Part shown: positions 11,393 through 19,320 of the stretch, in pieces
Layout: the number at the start of each line of letters is the position of its first letter
Numbering within the stretch: the first letter of the stretch is position 1
NCBI GenBank assembly: GCA_903857265.1
Contig: CAIODZ010000022.1
Location: 1 to 64,000, forward strand
DNA: 64,000 nt
Direction of reading: 5' to 3'
From: an uncultured Phycisphaerales bacterium
GTDB lineage: Bacteria; Planctomycetota; Phycisphaerae; Sedimentisphaerales; Anaerobacaceae
Made by a program: the position numbers and the translations under genes
The notes under the pieces: generated by a model
Seen by the model: the letters and a program-made list of their open reading frames with translations, nothing else
Database searches by the model: none
Told to the model about the DNA's origin: nothing

Positions 11393-12322
11393 ATGACTAA
11401 AGAGAGACATAACGCGGTCAACACCCAACCGTGGCTGATACACGGGTGGACCGGTCGCATTAGCCGACTAATGGGACCTATCCTCGTGCTATTCGCCTGC
11501 CTTTGGGCGGCCGATGCGTACCCGGAATCACAGTCAGCCCAGTATAAGGAATACGAGGTCAAAGCCGCCTTTATGTACAACTTCCTGAAATTCATCGACT
11601 GGCCTGCAGAAAAAATGGCGGCTAACAGCAACCAGATAATCATCGGTATCATCGGCCAGAACCCGTTTGGCACCGCTACCGATATCCTAAAAGACAAAAA
11701 ACTCGAAGAACGGGACGTTGTTTTAAAACGTATTGACAGCTTACAGCAGCTCAAAGACGCCGCAGAAAAAGACAAGGCGGAATTGACTGAAAAACTTAAA
11801 GCCCTGACCAAAAGCCATATCATATACAGAGACAATGACAACAAAATCGTTATAAAGCCAGCAGATGAGTTCAACGAACTGAAAAGCATAACTGACGGAG
11901 CTGCCCGCGAAAAGAAAATCGAAGAGCTTAAAAAACGGGGATTTCTTCTTGCCGACCCGTCAAAGACGGCAGAAATCAAGACAATCGTTGAAACAATCGC
12001 CAATGGACAAATGAACGTTCTCAAAAAGTGCCATTTGCTGTTTATCTGCCAATCGGAGAGAAAAAACACCGGGGAGATAATTGACCTTTTAAAGAATAAT
12101 GGCGTCCTGACAGTATCCGACACGCAGGGATTTCTCGATGATGGCGGTATCGTAAACTTCGTTATAGAAGACAATAAGGTTCGCTTCGACATAAATCTGA
12201 CCGCATCCGAAAAGGCCGGACTTAAAATCAGGTCTCAGCTTCTCCGTCTTGCAAAAAAAGTAATCAAAGATGGTTCTGAGGTAACGGGCTCCTCCGAAAC
12301 GACACAGAAGGAGGCCAAATAA
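11393..12322 (+). CDS. YfiR/DUF4154 family periplasmic protein with large insertion
   Basis: This 309-residue exported protein has a hydrophobic signal near residues 26-42. The DUF4154 N-terminal half is YEVKAAFMYNFLKFIDWP. The C-terminal half runs from CHLLFICQSE through LTVSDTQGFLDDGGIVNF to DINLTASEKAGLKI. Between the halves (about 105-205) lies a charged, probably coiled-coil insertion that ordinary 170-190-residue members lack. In Pseudomonas, YfiR is a periplasmic repressor of a CHASE8 membrane protein. Here a CHASE8 kinase starts 3 bp downstream, which supports an equivalent partnership. GAAGGAGG at its end serves as the kinase ribosome-binding site. Confidence 0.85.
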   Translation: MTKERHNAVNTQPWLIHGWTGRISRLMGPILVLFACLWAADAYPESQSAQYKEYEVKAAFMYNFLKFIDWPAEKMAANSNQIIIGIIGQNPFGTATDILKDKKLEERDVVLKRIDSLQQLKDAAEKDKAELTEKLKALTKSHIIYRDNDNKIVIKPADEFNELKSITDGAAREKKIEELKKRGFLLADPSKTAEIKTIVETIANGQMNVLKKCHLLFICQSERKNTGEIIDLLKNNGVLTVSDTQGFLDDGGIVNFVIEDNKVRFDINLTASEKAGLKIRSQLLRLAKKVIKDGSEVTGSSETTQKEAK

Positions 12323-12324
12323 CC

Positions 12325-13935
12325 GTGTTGCTTATCCGTAATTTGGCCATTAAGCAAAAGTTGATTGCCATCGTTATGCTAACCTGCGTTTTGGCATTGA
12401 CGGTGGTGGGCGGAGCATTTGTGTTCTGGGAATGGCGAGGCCTGCGGAGCAACCTCGTTGAAAAGCTTTTTACCGAAGCACAAATCACCGCAGACAACTG
12501 CAAAGCCGCGTTAACATTTGAGGACACAGAAGATACGGCAAAAACCTTAAAAGCCCTCAAGGCCGATTCCTCAATCGTCTTCGGCTGTGTTTACAAGAAA
12601 AACGGAAACGTGTTCGTCAGTTACGCAAGGACCAACGTAGACAAAGAATATTTGACAATCCAGGTCCAACAGCCGGGTTATAGTTTCGCAAACAATCTGT
12701 TGACCGTCTTTGAGCCAATAGTGCTCGACAACGAGACAATAGGTACGGTATGCCTGCGTTCGGATCTAAGCCCGATGTACGCGGCATTAAGACGCAACGC
12801 ACAAAACACTGGTGCCGTTCTGTTTCTGGCTATCATAGCCGCATGGATTGTCTCAGCACGACTGCAGCGTCTCATTTCAGGACCGATTCTCAACCTGGCC
12901 AAACTCGCACGAGGCGTATCAGAAAAGAAAGATTATTCTGCCAGAGCGATTAAAGACAGCAATGATGAGGTTGGCCTGCTCATCGATTCATTCAATGAAA
13001 TGCTTGAGCAAATACAGGAACGCGACTCTGAACTGGTCAAAGCCAAAGGAGACCTGGAGTTGCGAGTTCAGGAACGCACTTCCGAACTGACCACCTCCAA
13101 TAAACAGCTCACCTCTGAAATAACAGAGCGAGAAAAAGCGGAACATAAACAGGTGGAACTGGTCAAGGAACTTGAGGGCGTCAACCAGGAGTTAAAAGAT
13201 TTTGCCTATATCGCCAGCCACGACCTTAAAGCGCCTCTTCGAGCGATAAAGACGCTTGCGGACTGGATATCCACCGACTATGCAGACAAAATCGACCAGG
13301 ACGGCCAGGAGCAATTGAAGCTGCTCAGGCAACGAGTTGACAGGATGCACAACCTTATCGACGGCATTCTGCAATATTCCAGGGTGGGCCGTGTCCGTGA
13401 AAAACTTACCGAAGTCGAGCTTAACAAGCTTCTGCCCGAAATCATAGATATGCTCGCCCCACCGGCGAATATAAAGATAACTGTCGAATCGGACCTGCCG
13501 ACGGTCAAATGCGAAGAAACACGCATTACCCAGGTCTTCCAGAACCTGCTCAGCAATGCCGTGAAATATATGGACAAGCCCGAAGGGCATATAAAAGTGC
13601 TTTGCTCGGAAGACGGCGAATACTGGAGATTCGGCATCGCAGACAACGGCCCCGGTATCGAGAAGAAACACTGGGAACGCATCTTCAAGATATTCCAGAC
13701 CCTTGCGCCGCGTGATGAATTCGAAAGCACTGGTATCGGGCTTACGGTTGTTAAGAAAATAGTAGAGCTTTACGGAGGCCAAATCTGGCTCGAATCCGAG
13801 GTCGGCAAGGGAACAACGTTCCTGTTCACCTTCCCCAAAGCGGGCGCTCCTGAGCAGCCGCCGGAAGAAGAAACCGTTGAAGTCAGCGCAGAGGAGAACT
13901 CTGATGGCAGCGAAGGCCAGAACAATGAGGGCTGA
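12325..13935 (+). CDS. CHASE8-HAMP sensor histidine kinase
   Basis: This 536-residue inner-membrane kinase starts at GTG 12325 after GAAGGAGG. Transmembrane helices at about 12-34 and 155-175 flank a CHASE8-like periplasmic sensor (ANSAA-type segment TADNCKAALTFEDTEDT). A HAMP domain (about 175-230) and a coiled coil follow. The HisKA box is FAYIASHDLKAPLRAIK and the HATPase domain has NLLSNAVKYM, DNGPGI and GIGLTVVKKIVELYGG. The acidic C-terminal tail (PPEEETVEVSAEE) is unstructured. CHASE8-HAMP is the input arrangement of YfiN-type diguanylate cyclases, here joined to a kinase output. It is translationally close to the YfiR-like gene. Confidence 0.92.
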   Translation: MLLIRNLAIKQKLIAIVMLTCVLALTVVGGAFVFWEWRGLRSNLVEKLFTEAQITADNCKAALTFEDTEDTAKTLKALKADSSIVFGCVYKKNGNVFVSYARTNVDKEYLTIQVQQPGYSFANNLLTVFEPIVLDNETIGTVCLRSDLSPMYAALRRNAQNTGAVLFLAIIAAWIVSARLQRLISGPILNLAKLARGVSEKKDYSARAIKDSNDEVGLLIDSFNEMLEQIQERDSELVKAKGDLELRVQERTSELTTSNKQLTSEITEREKAEHKQVELVKELEGVNQELKDFAYIASHDLKAPLRAIKTLADWISTDYADKIDQDGQEQLKLLRQRVDRMHNLIDGILQYSRVGRVREKLTEVELNKLLPEIIDMLAPPANIKITVESDLPTVKCEETRITQVFQNLLSNAVKYMDKPEGHIKVLCSEDGEYWRFGIADNGPGIEKKHWERIFKIFQTLAPRDEFESTGIGLTVVKKIVELYGGQIWLESEVGKGTTFLFTFPKAGAPEQPPEEETVEVSAEENSDGSEGQNNEG

Positions 13936-13937
13936 AA

Positions 13938-14063
13938 ATGAAAAACTATAAACCAACATTGTTAGTTGAAGATGACAGCGTAAATGCAATGAAGGCACAT
14001 TATCTGATAATCATGCGAACTTCGGCACAAAATGGAGGAAAGGCAATATGTTGGATACCGTAG
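13938..14063 (+). pseudogene. Truncated response regulator remnant
   Basis: An ATG 2 bp after the kinase stop opens MKNYKPTLLVEDDSVNAMKA. This matches the start of the later receivers (MRDYKPILLLEDDTVDAMTV). After about 20 residues similarity is lost and the frame stops at 14061-14063, overlapping the next kinase start by 16 bp. The phospho-acceptor Asp and everything after it are missing. A deletion probably joined the receiver start to the leader of the next gene. Confidence 0.8.
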
Positions 14064-16282
14064 CCGTTCCAGAACAGTTTGAGCCGATTTTCCGGAAAGC
14101 TCAAGAGTATGTGAGCACTTACTTCAGTCAAAAGAAGGAAGACGCCTCGACGGGTACGATAGAGGTATTCGGCCAGAGGTATATTCTTATCAGAGCGGCC
14201 TCGATGTCGGTGGATTTCTTCGACACCATAAAGGGTATGTTCAAGGACTGGGGAGAGGAAAATGCATCAGAAATGGCGAGGACCCTTCTTTTTGACGTTG
14301 CACACACCATCGGAAAGATGGACGCCAGGAACTTCCATCAACGAATGGGTCTGCGGGACCCCATAGAGAAGCTTTCCACAGGGCCAATTCATTTTGCTTA
14401 TACAGGATGGGCTTTTGTTGACATATCCGCTGAATCAAAACCGACACCGGACGAGAACTACTATCTTCTATATGATCACCCATTTTCGTTTGAAGCCGAT
14501 GCGTGGGAAAAGAGCGGCAAAAAGAGCAGTTCCTGTGTCTGTACTATGAATGCCGGATATTCATCCGGATGGTGTGAGGAGAGCTTTGGAATTCCGCTGG
14601 TTGCCTCTGAGATAATGTGTAAAGCCAGGGGTGATAGCGCCTGCCGGTTCATTATGGCACATCCCTCCAAGATAACACAGCACCTTCAGGCATATTTGCA
14701 CAGCCATCCGGAAATACCTGACGATGCAATGCTCTACAGAACAGGCGGATTTTTTCAAGAGTTCAAGCAAACACAAGAAACTCTGCGAAAGAGTGAGGAG
14801 CGATTTAGAACCGTCTTTGAGAATACCGTCGTCGGCCTGTACAGAACGACACCCGACGGACGAATACTGCTGGCAAACCCGGCGCTGGTGAAAATGATGG
14901 GGTACCAGTCCTTCGAAGAGCTGGCACAACTCAGCCTCGAAAAAGAAGGTATCGACTCATCCACGCCCCGCTCGGTGTTTAAAGAACGCATCGAAAAAGA
15001 GGGCAGAGTTGTTGGGCTTGAGTCCGTCTGGATAAGACGCGACGGCACCAAACTGTTCGTCTCCGAAAGCGCATCCGCCGTAAGAGACAGCAACGGTAAT
15101 ATCCTTTATTATGAGAGCACCGCCGAGGACATCACAGAACGCAGAAAGGCAGAAGAGGCACTGCGGGAAAGAGAAAGCCAGCTCAAAACCATCATAGACA
15201 ACATACAGACGGGGATTTTTATCATAGACCCTGAGACACACACGATTGTAGACGCCAATCCAGTCGCCGCAAGACTCGTGGGCGTTCAAAAAAATCAACT
15301 GGTCGGCTCAAACTGCCATAAATATATTTGCCCGGCCGAGAAAGGCCAATGTCCCATCACCGACCTGGGCCAAACCGTGGACAACGCGGAGCGTGTGCTG
15401 CTGACCGCCAAAGGCGAAAAACGCCTGATTATCAAGACGGTCGTAACCGTAACGCTCGGCGGACGGAAGCATCTGCTGGAAAGCTTCATTGACATAACCG
15501 AGCGCAGAAAGGTAGAGCAGGCGCTCGATAAACTCAACCAGGACCTTCAGTCGACAATTGACGAGCTCAGCCAGTCGAACAAGCAGCTTCATGATTTTGT
15601 CCACATTGCCGCCCATGACCTGAAAACACCGGTTCGCGGAATCGGCACCCTGGCGGACTGGATTATCACCGACTATGGCGACAAGCTCGACAACCAGGGC
15701 CGCGAACAGGTACGCCTGCTTAAAACCAGGGTCATTCGAATCGACAAATTAATCGATGGAATGCTTCAATTCTCGAAAATCGTCAGAACCAGGCACAGAG
15801 AAAAACTGGTCAATCTCAATGCCGTGTTGTCCGACATTACAGGCACGATACCACCATCCGACCACGTCGAAATAGCCGTGGACAGTATGCCCACTATCGC
15901 CTGCGAACACGACCATATTGAACTTGTCTTCCAGAATCTTATTACAAACGCGGTAACCTTCATGGATAAAACGAATGGCCTTGTAAAGGTCGGCTGCGTC
16001 GAACAGGGAGATTTTTGGAAGTTCTATGTCAGTGACAACGGACCTGGCATTGAGCAGAAGTATTTCGAAAAAATCTTCAGGATATTCCAGACGCTGCCCA
16101 AAAATGATGAGCCGGAAACCGCCGGGACAGGCCTGGCAATTGCAAAAAAAATAGTCGAACTCTATGGAGGCAAAATATGGGTGGAATCACAGCCCGGTTC
16201 CGGCAGCACATTCTATTTCACATTCCCCAGAGCTATTGAGGATATATCATATGCAGCCACTAAAACCAGTACTGCTTGTTGA
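14048..16282 (+). CDS. V4R-PAS-PAS histidine kinase
   Basis: This is a 744-residue soluble kinase. Residues about 90-215 form a V4R (4-vinyl reductase-like) domain with conserved Cys in SSCVCTMNAGYSSGWCEE and CKARGDSACRF. Two PAS domains follow (about 250-370 and 378-495). The HisKA box is FVHIAAHDLKTPVRGIG and the HATPase has NLITNAVTFMD, DNGPGI and GTGLAIAKKIVELYGG. The ATG follows GGAGGAAAGG. V4R domains bind small hydrophobic molecules or metals in other proteins; the ligand here is unknown. The 3' end overlaps the next receiver by 32 bp, which argues that they are a cognate pair. Confidence 0.9.
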   Translation: MLDTVAVPEQFEPIFRKAQEYVSTYFSQKKEDASTGTIEVFGQRYILIRAASMSVDFFDTIKGMFKDWGEENASEMARTLLFDVAHTIGKMDARNFHQRMGLRDPIEKLSTGPIHFAYTGWAFVDISAESKPTPDENYYLLYDHPFSFEADAWEKSGKKSSSCVCTMNAGYSSGWCEESFGIPLVASEIMCKARGDSACRFIMAHPSKITQHLQAYLHSHPEIPDDAMLYRTGGFFQEFKQTQETLRKSEERFRTVFENTVVGLYRTTPDGRILLANPALVKMMGYQSFEELAQLSLEKEGIDSSTPRSVFKERIEKEGRVVGLESVWIRRDGTKLFVSESASAVRDSNGNILYYESTAEDITERRKAEEALRERESQLKTIIDNIQTGIFIIDPETHTIVDANPVAARLVGVQKNQLVGSNCHKYICPAEKGQCPITDLGQTVDNAERVLLTAKGEKRLIIKTVVTVTLGGRKHLLESFIDITERRKVEQALDKLNQDLQSTIDELSQSNKQLHDFVHIAAHDLKTPVRGIGTLADWIITDYGDKLDNQGREQVRLLKTRVIRIDKLIDGMLQFSKIVRTRHREKLVNLNAVLSDITGTIPPSDHVEIAVDSMPTIACEHDHIELVFQNLITNAVTFMDKTNGLVKVGCVEQGDFWKFYVSDNGPGIEQKYFEKIFRIFQTLPKNDEPETAGTGLAIAKKIVELYGGKIWVESQPGSGSTFYFTFPRAIEDISYAATKTSTAC

Positions 16283-16712
16283 AGACGATAACGTTGATGC
16301 TATGACAGTCAAACGGGCGATGCGAGACCTGCATGTCGAGCATTCCGTTATACGTTCTGTCAACGGCGAAGAGGCAATGAAATATCTGACTAACCCCGAC
16401 AATGAAAAACCCTTTGTTATCCTGCTCGACCTCAATATGCCCAAGATGAGCGGTATTGAGTTTTTGAAGGTAATTAAATCGCATCACGAGCTTAAAACCA
16501 TACCAATTATTGTGCTGACAACATCAAAGGAAAAACGGGACGTTCTCGAAAGCTTTGAACTCGGCGCCGTGGGATATATGGTTAAGCCGGTGGATTACTC
16601 AAAATTCGTGGAAATACTCGGCAATATAATGATGTACTGGAGCACAAGCGAGCTGCCAAAATCCGAACTTATAACTGCCGGAATACATCGTAACCTTAAT
16701 GCTCCCTTTTGA
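16251..16712 (+). CDS. Single-domain response regulator (Rcp1-like)
   Basis: This 153-residue receiver begins MQPLKPVLLVEDDNVDAM at ATG 16251, inside the end of the upstream kinase gene. The acceptor Asp is in ILLDLNMPKMSG, with LTTSKEKRD and the Lys-Pro of YMVKPVDY. The long form with a C-terminal helix ending in a YW motif (MYWSTSELP) is typical of receivers paired with phytochrome-type kinases. It is the likely direct target of the V4R kinase. Confidence 0.9.
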   Translation: MQPLKPVLLVEDDNVDAMTVKRAMRDLHVEHSVIRSVNGEEAMKYLTNPDNEKPFVILLDLNMPKMSGIEFLKVIKSHHELKTIPIIVLTTSKEKRDVLESFELGAVGYMVKPVDYSKFVEILGNIMMYWSTSELPKSELITAGIHRNLNAPF

Positions 16713-16750
16713 GCAAAAAAGTCGAACAACTTGAAATTGCCGGATAAAAA

Positions 16751-18046
16751 ATGGAAACAAAAATAATCAAAAATACGCAGACGATTGCAGCCCAAAACAC
16801 TGCTCCCGACAACTATCAGCATCAGGAACAGCAAACAAGAGAGCAGTTGTTAAGCTGCATAACGTCTCTGCGAGCCCGCATTGGCGGCATGGAACGGCTC
16901 GAAAGCGAGCACGAACGCGTAGAGCAGGCGCTCATCAATGCGCTGCGGGAATGGGAGGAGACATTCAACGCGACACAAGACCCGATTATGCTCGTGGATA
17001 AAGAATTCCGAATCGTGCAGGCCAACCATTCCGCATCGCTATTTTTCGGCAAACCGCTCGGCACGCTGCTTGGACAAACCACCCACGGATTGCTTTATGA
17101 AACAGAACTCCCCCCGGACAATTGTCCTTTAAAAATTGCCAGGCAAACCAACAAACACGAGGAAGCAGAATTATACCTGCCTCAGAAAGACGTATGGGTT
17201 GTCGCTTCTGCTGACCCGGTAATGGATGATGACGGAGATACCGCTTATTTTGTCTATATATTCAGGGATATTACCTACCACAAAAAATCTGAGGAGACCC
17301 TTGCAAAACTAAATCAGGACCTCAGCAAAACCGTCAGGGATTTAGAGGCCTCAAACCACGAGCACCGCAATTTCGCTCACGTTATAGCACACGACCTCAA
17401 ATCACCGCTGAGGGGCATTGGGGCTATCGCCGACCGCCTGATTAGAAGCTACTCCGGGAAATTTGACAAGGAAGGCGCCGAACAGCTGCGATTGCTTATT
17501 GTCAGGGCCAGACGGATGAGCGATTTCATCGACGGCATTTTACGATATGCCGAAATCGGATACGTGTGTGAAGAACGACACAACGTGGACGTAAACGCCC
17601 TGCTCACGGAAATAATCGGGGAAATCGTAATCCCGGACAATATCGAAGTCGTTATTGAACCAAATATGCCCACTGTGCTCGCCGAACGGCTGCGGCTCAA
17701 ACAGATATTACAGAACCTTTTGAGCAACGCCGTTAAATACATTGATAAGCCAAAAGGGCTGATAAAAATCGGCTGCACCGAAGAAAACAACTTCTGGAAA
17801 TTCAGCGTCGCGGACAACGGGTGCGGAATCAACGAAAAATACTTCGAAAGAATATTCGAGATATTTCAAACGCTCGTGCCACGCGATAAAAAGGAAAGCA
17901 CCGGTATCGGGCTGACCATAGTAAGAAAAATAGTAGAGCTATATGGCGGCAAAGTATGGTTAACATCCAAAATAGACGAAGGCAGTACGTTTTTCTTTAC
18001 TCTGCCTAAAACTATTAATCAGGGAGACGAAAAATGTCTTTGCTAA
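16751..18046 (+). CDS. PAS-domain histidine kinase
   Basis: This is a 431-residue soluble kinase. A coiled coil (about 20-70) precedes one PAS domain (about 72-185, WEETFNATQDPIMLVD). The HisKA box is FAHVIAHDLKSPLRGIG and the HATPase has NLLSNAVKYIDKPKG, DNGCGI and GIGLTIVRKIVELYGG. The catalytic half is closely similar to those of the two preceding kinases, pointing to local duplication. The final 13 bp overlap the next receiver gene. Confidence 0.9.
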   Translation: METKIIKNTQTIAAQNTAPDNYQHQEQQTREQLLSCITSLRARIGGMERLESEHERVEQALINALREWEETFNATQDPIMLVDKEFRIVQANHSASLFFGKPLGTLLGQTTHGLLYETELPPDNCPLKIARQTNKHEEAELYLPQKDVWVVASADPVMDDDGDTAYFVYIFRDITYHKKSEETLAKLNQDLSKTVRDLEASNHEHRNFAHVIAHDLKSPLRGIGAIADRLIRSYSGKFDKEGAEQLRLLIVRARRMSDFIDGILRYAEIGYVCEERHNVDVNALLTEIIGEIVIPDNIEVVIEPNMPTVLAERLRLKQILQNLLSNAVKYIDKPKGLIKIGCTEENNFWKFSVADNGCGINEKYFERIFEIFQTLVPRDKKESTGIGLTIVRKIVELYGGKVWLTSKIDEGSTFFFTLPKTINQGDEKCLC

Positions 18047-18477
18047 AACCAATATTGCTTGTTGAAGACGACGTGGTGGACGCAGCCACCTCAAAACAAG
18101 CCCTGCAAGACATCAGGGTCAAAAATCCTGTCATTCACAAAATGGACGGTGAAGAAGCCCTCGAATATCTCAGGGACCCGAACAACGACAGGCCTGCGTT
18201 CATACTGCTGGACCTCAATATGCCCAGGTTAAACGGAATCGAGCTGCTCCAGATTATGAAGGCCGACGCCGAGCTTCAGCATATACCGGTTGTTGCGCTG
18301 ACGGTTTCGAAATATGAGCAGGACAAGCTCGACACATTCAACTTCGGCGTAGCAGGATATGTAATAAAAGCGGTTGATTACGACGCTTTCCTGCGGTCCA
18401 TGGACATTATTATTCAATACTGGGCCTGGAACGGGCTTGTAGAAAAAGAAAAGGAGACAGATAATGCGAGATTATAA
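18034..18477 (+). CDS. Single-domain response regulator with K-A replacing K-P
   Basis: This 147-residue receiver starts at ATG 18034 behind AGGGAGACG. The acidic pair is LLVEDDVVDAA and the acceptor Asp is in ILLDLNMPRLNG. The conserved Lys is followed by Ala (YVIKAVDYD) where sister receivers have Pro, and the Ser/Thr switch region reads LTVSKYEQ. Loss of the cis-Pro may alter activation. It overlaps the kinase upstream by 13 bp and the next receiver by 14 bp. Confidence 0.9.
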   Translation: MSLLKPILLVEDDVVDAATSKQALQDIRVKNPVIHKMDGEEALEYLRDPNNDRPAFILLDLNMPRLNGIELLQIMKADAELQHIPVVALTVSKYEQDKLDTFNFGVAGYVIKAVDYDAFLRSMDIIIQYWAWNGLVEKEKETDNARL

Positions 18478-18928
18478 ACCTATCTTACTGCTTGAAGATG
18501 ACACCGTTGACGCAATGACCGTCAAAAGGGCATTGAGGGACCTCAAAGTCACAAATCCGCTGGTGCGGGTTGCCAACGGCGAAGAGGCCCTTGTTTACCT
18601 TAGAGACGAAACAAAAACCAAACCCTGCGTCATCCTGCTCGACCTCAATATGCCCAAGATGAACGGCATAGAATTCCTCAAGATCGCTAAAGCCGATGAC
18701 AAGCTCAGAAGAATTCCCGCGATAGTGCTGACCACCTCGAAAGATGATCAGGACAGGTTCGCAACCTTCCAGCTCAGCATCGCCGGCTTTATCGTCAAAC
18801 CGGTGGACTATATCAAATTCGTGGAGGCAATGAAAATCGTTAACCTGTACTGGACTCTAAGTGAACTGCCAAACACCGAACAGGAGAACACCGATGCGAA
18901 GCTCACGACCGATACTGCTTGTCGATGA
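18464..18928 (+). CDS. Single-domain response regulator
   Basis: This 154-residue receiver starts MRDYKPILLLEDDTVDAM at an ATG behind AAGGAG. The acceptor Asp is in ILLDLNMPKMNG, the switch segment is LTTSKDDQD and the Lys-Pro is in FIVKPVDYIKF. It is the intact protein most like the broken receiver at 13.9 kb. It overlaps both neighbours, so the three receivers are translationally coupled. Confidence 0.9.
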   Translation: MRDYKPILLLEDDTVDAMTVKRALRDLKVTNPLVRVANGEEALVYLRDETKTKPCVILLDLNMPKMNGIEFLKIAKADDKLRRIPAIVLTTSKDDQDRFATFQLSIAGFIVKPVDYIKFVEAMKIVNLYWTLSELPNTEQENTDAKLTTDTACR

Positions 18929-19316
18929 TGATAATGCCGAGATGATGACGGTAAAGCGGGCATTGGACGAGCTCAATGTTCATAATGAGCTTGTGCATCA
19001 TCTCGATGGCGAAAATGCCCTGAATTATCTCAGGAACAATGCCGATAAGGGCCCCTGCGTCATTTTGCTTGACCTGAATATGCCCAAAATGAACGGTGTT
19101 GATTTTCTTGCCGCCGTCAAAGCAAACGCGAAATTGAAGCAAATACCCATAATTATCCTTACTGTTTCCGACGACGAAGACGACAAGATAAAATGTTTTG
19201 AGTCGTGCGCAGCCGGCTACATTGTAAAACCAGCCACCTACGAAGAATTCATCAAAGCGATGGATACGCTCGACGCATACTGGACTCTAAGCGAACTGCC
19301 CTTCCCGGACGCATAA
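18894..19316 (+). CDS. Single-domain response regulator
   Basis: This 140-residue receiver starts at ATG 18894 (MRSSRPILLVDDDNAEMM), with AGGAG 10 bp upstream. An upstream start at 18861 would only add residues read from the previous gene's end. The acceptor Asp is in ILLDLNMPKMNG and the Lys-Pro in YIVKPATYEEF. The C-terminal YWTLSELP motif is shared with the previous receiver. The overlap with that gene is 35 bp. Confidence 0.9.
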   Translation: MRSSRPILLVDDDNAEMMTVKRALDELNVHNELVHHLDGENALNYLRNNADKGPCVILLDLNMPKMNGVDFLAAVKANAKLKQIPIIILTVSDDEDDKIKCFESCAAGYIVKPATYEEFIKAMDTLDAYWTLSELPFPDA

Positions 19317-19320
19317 ACCT

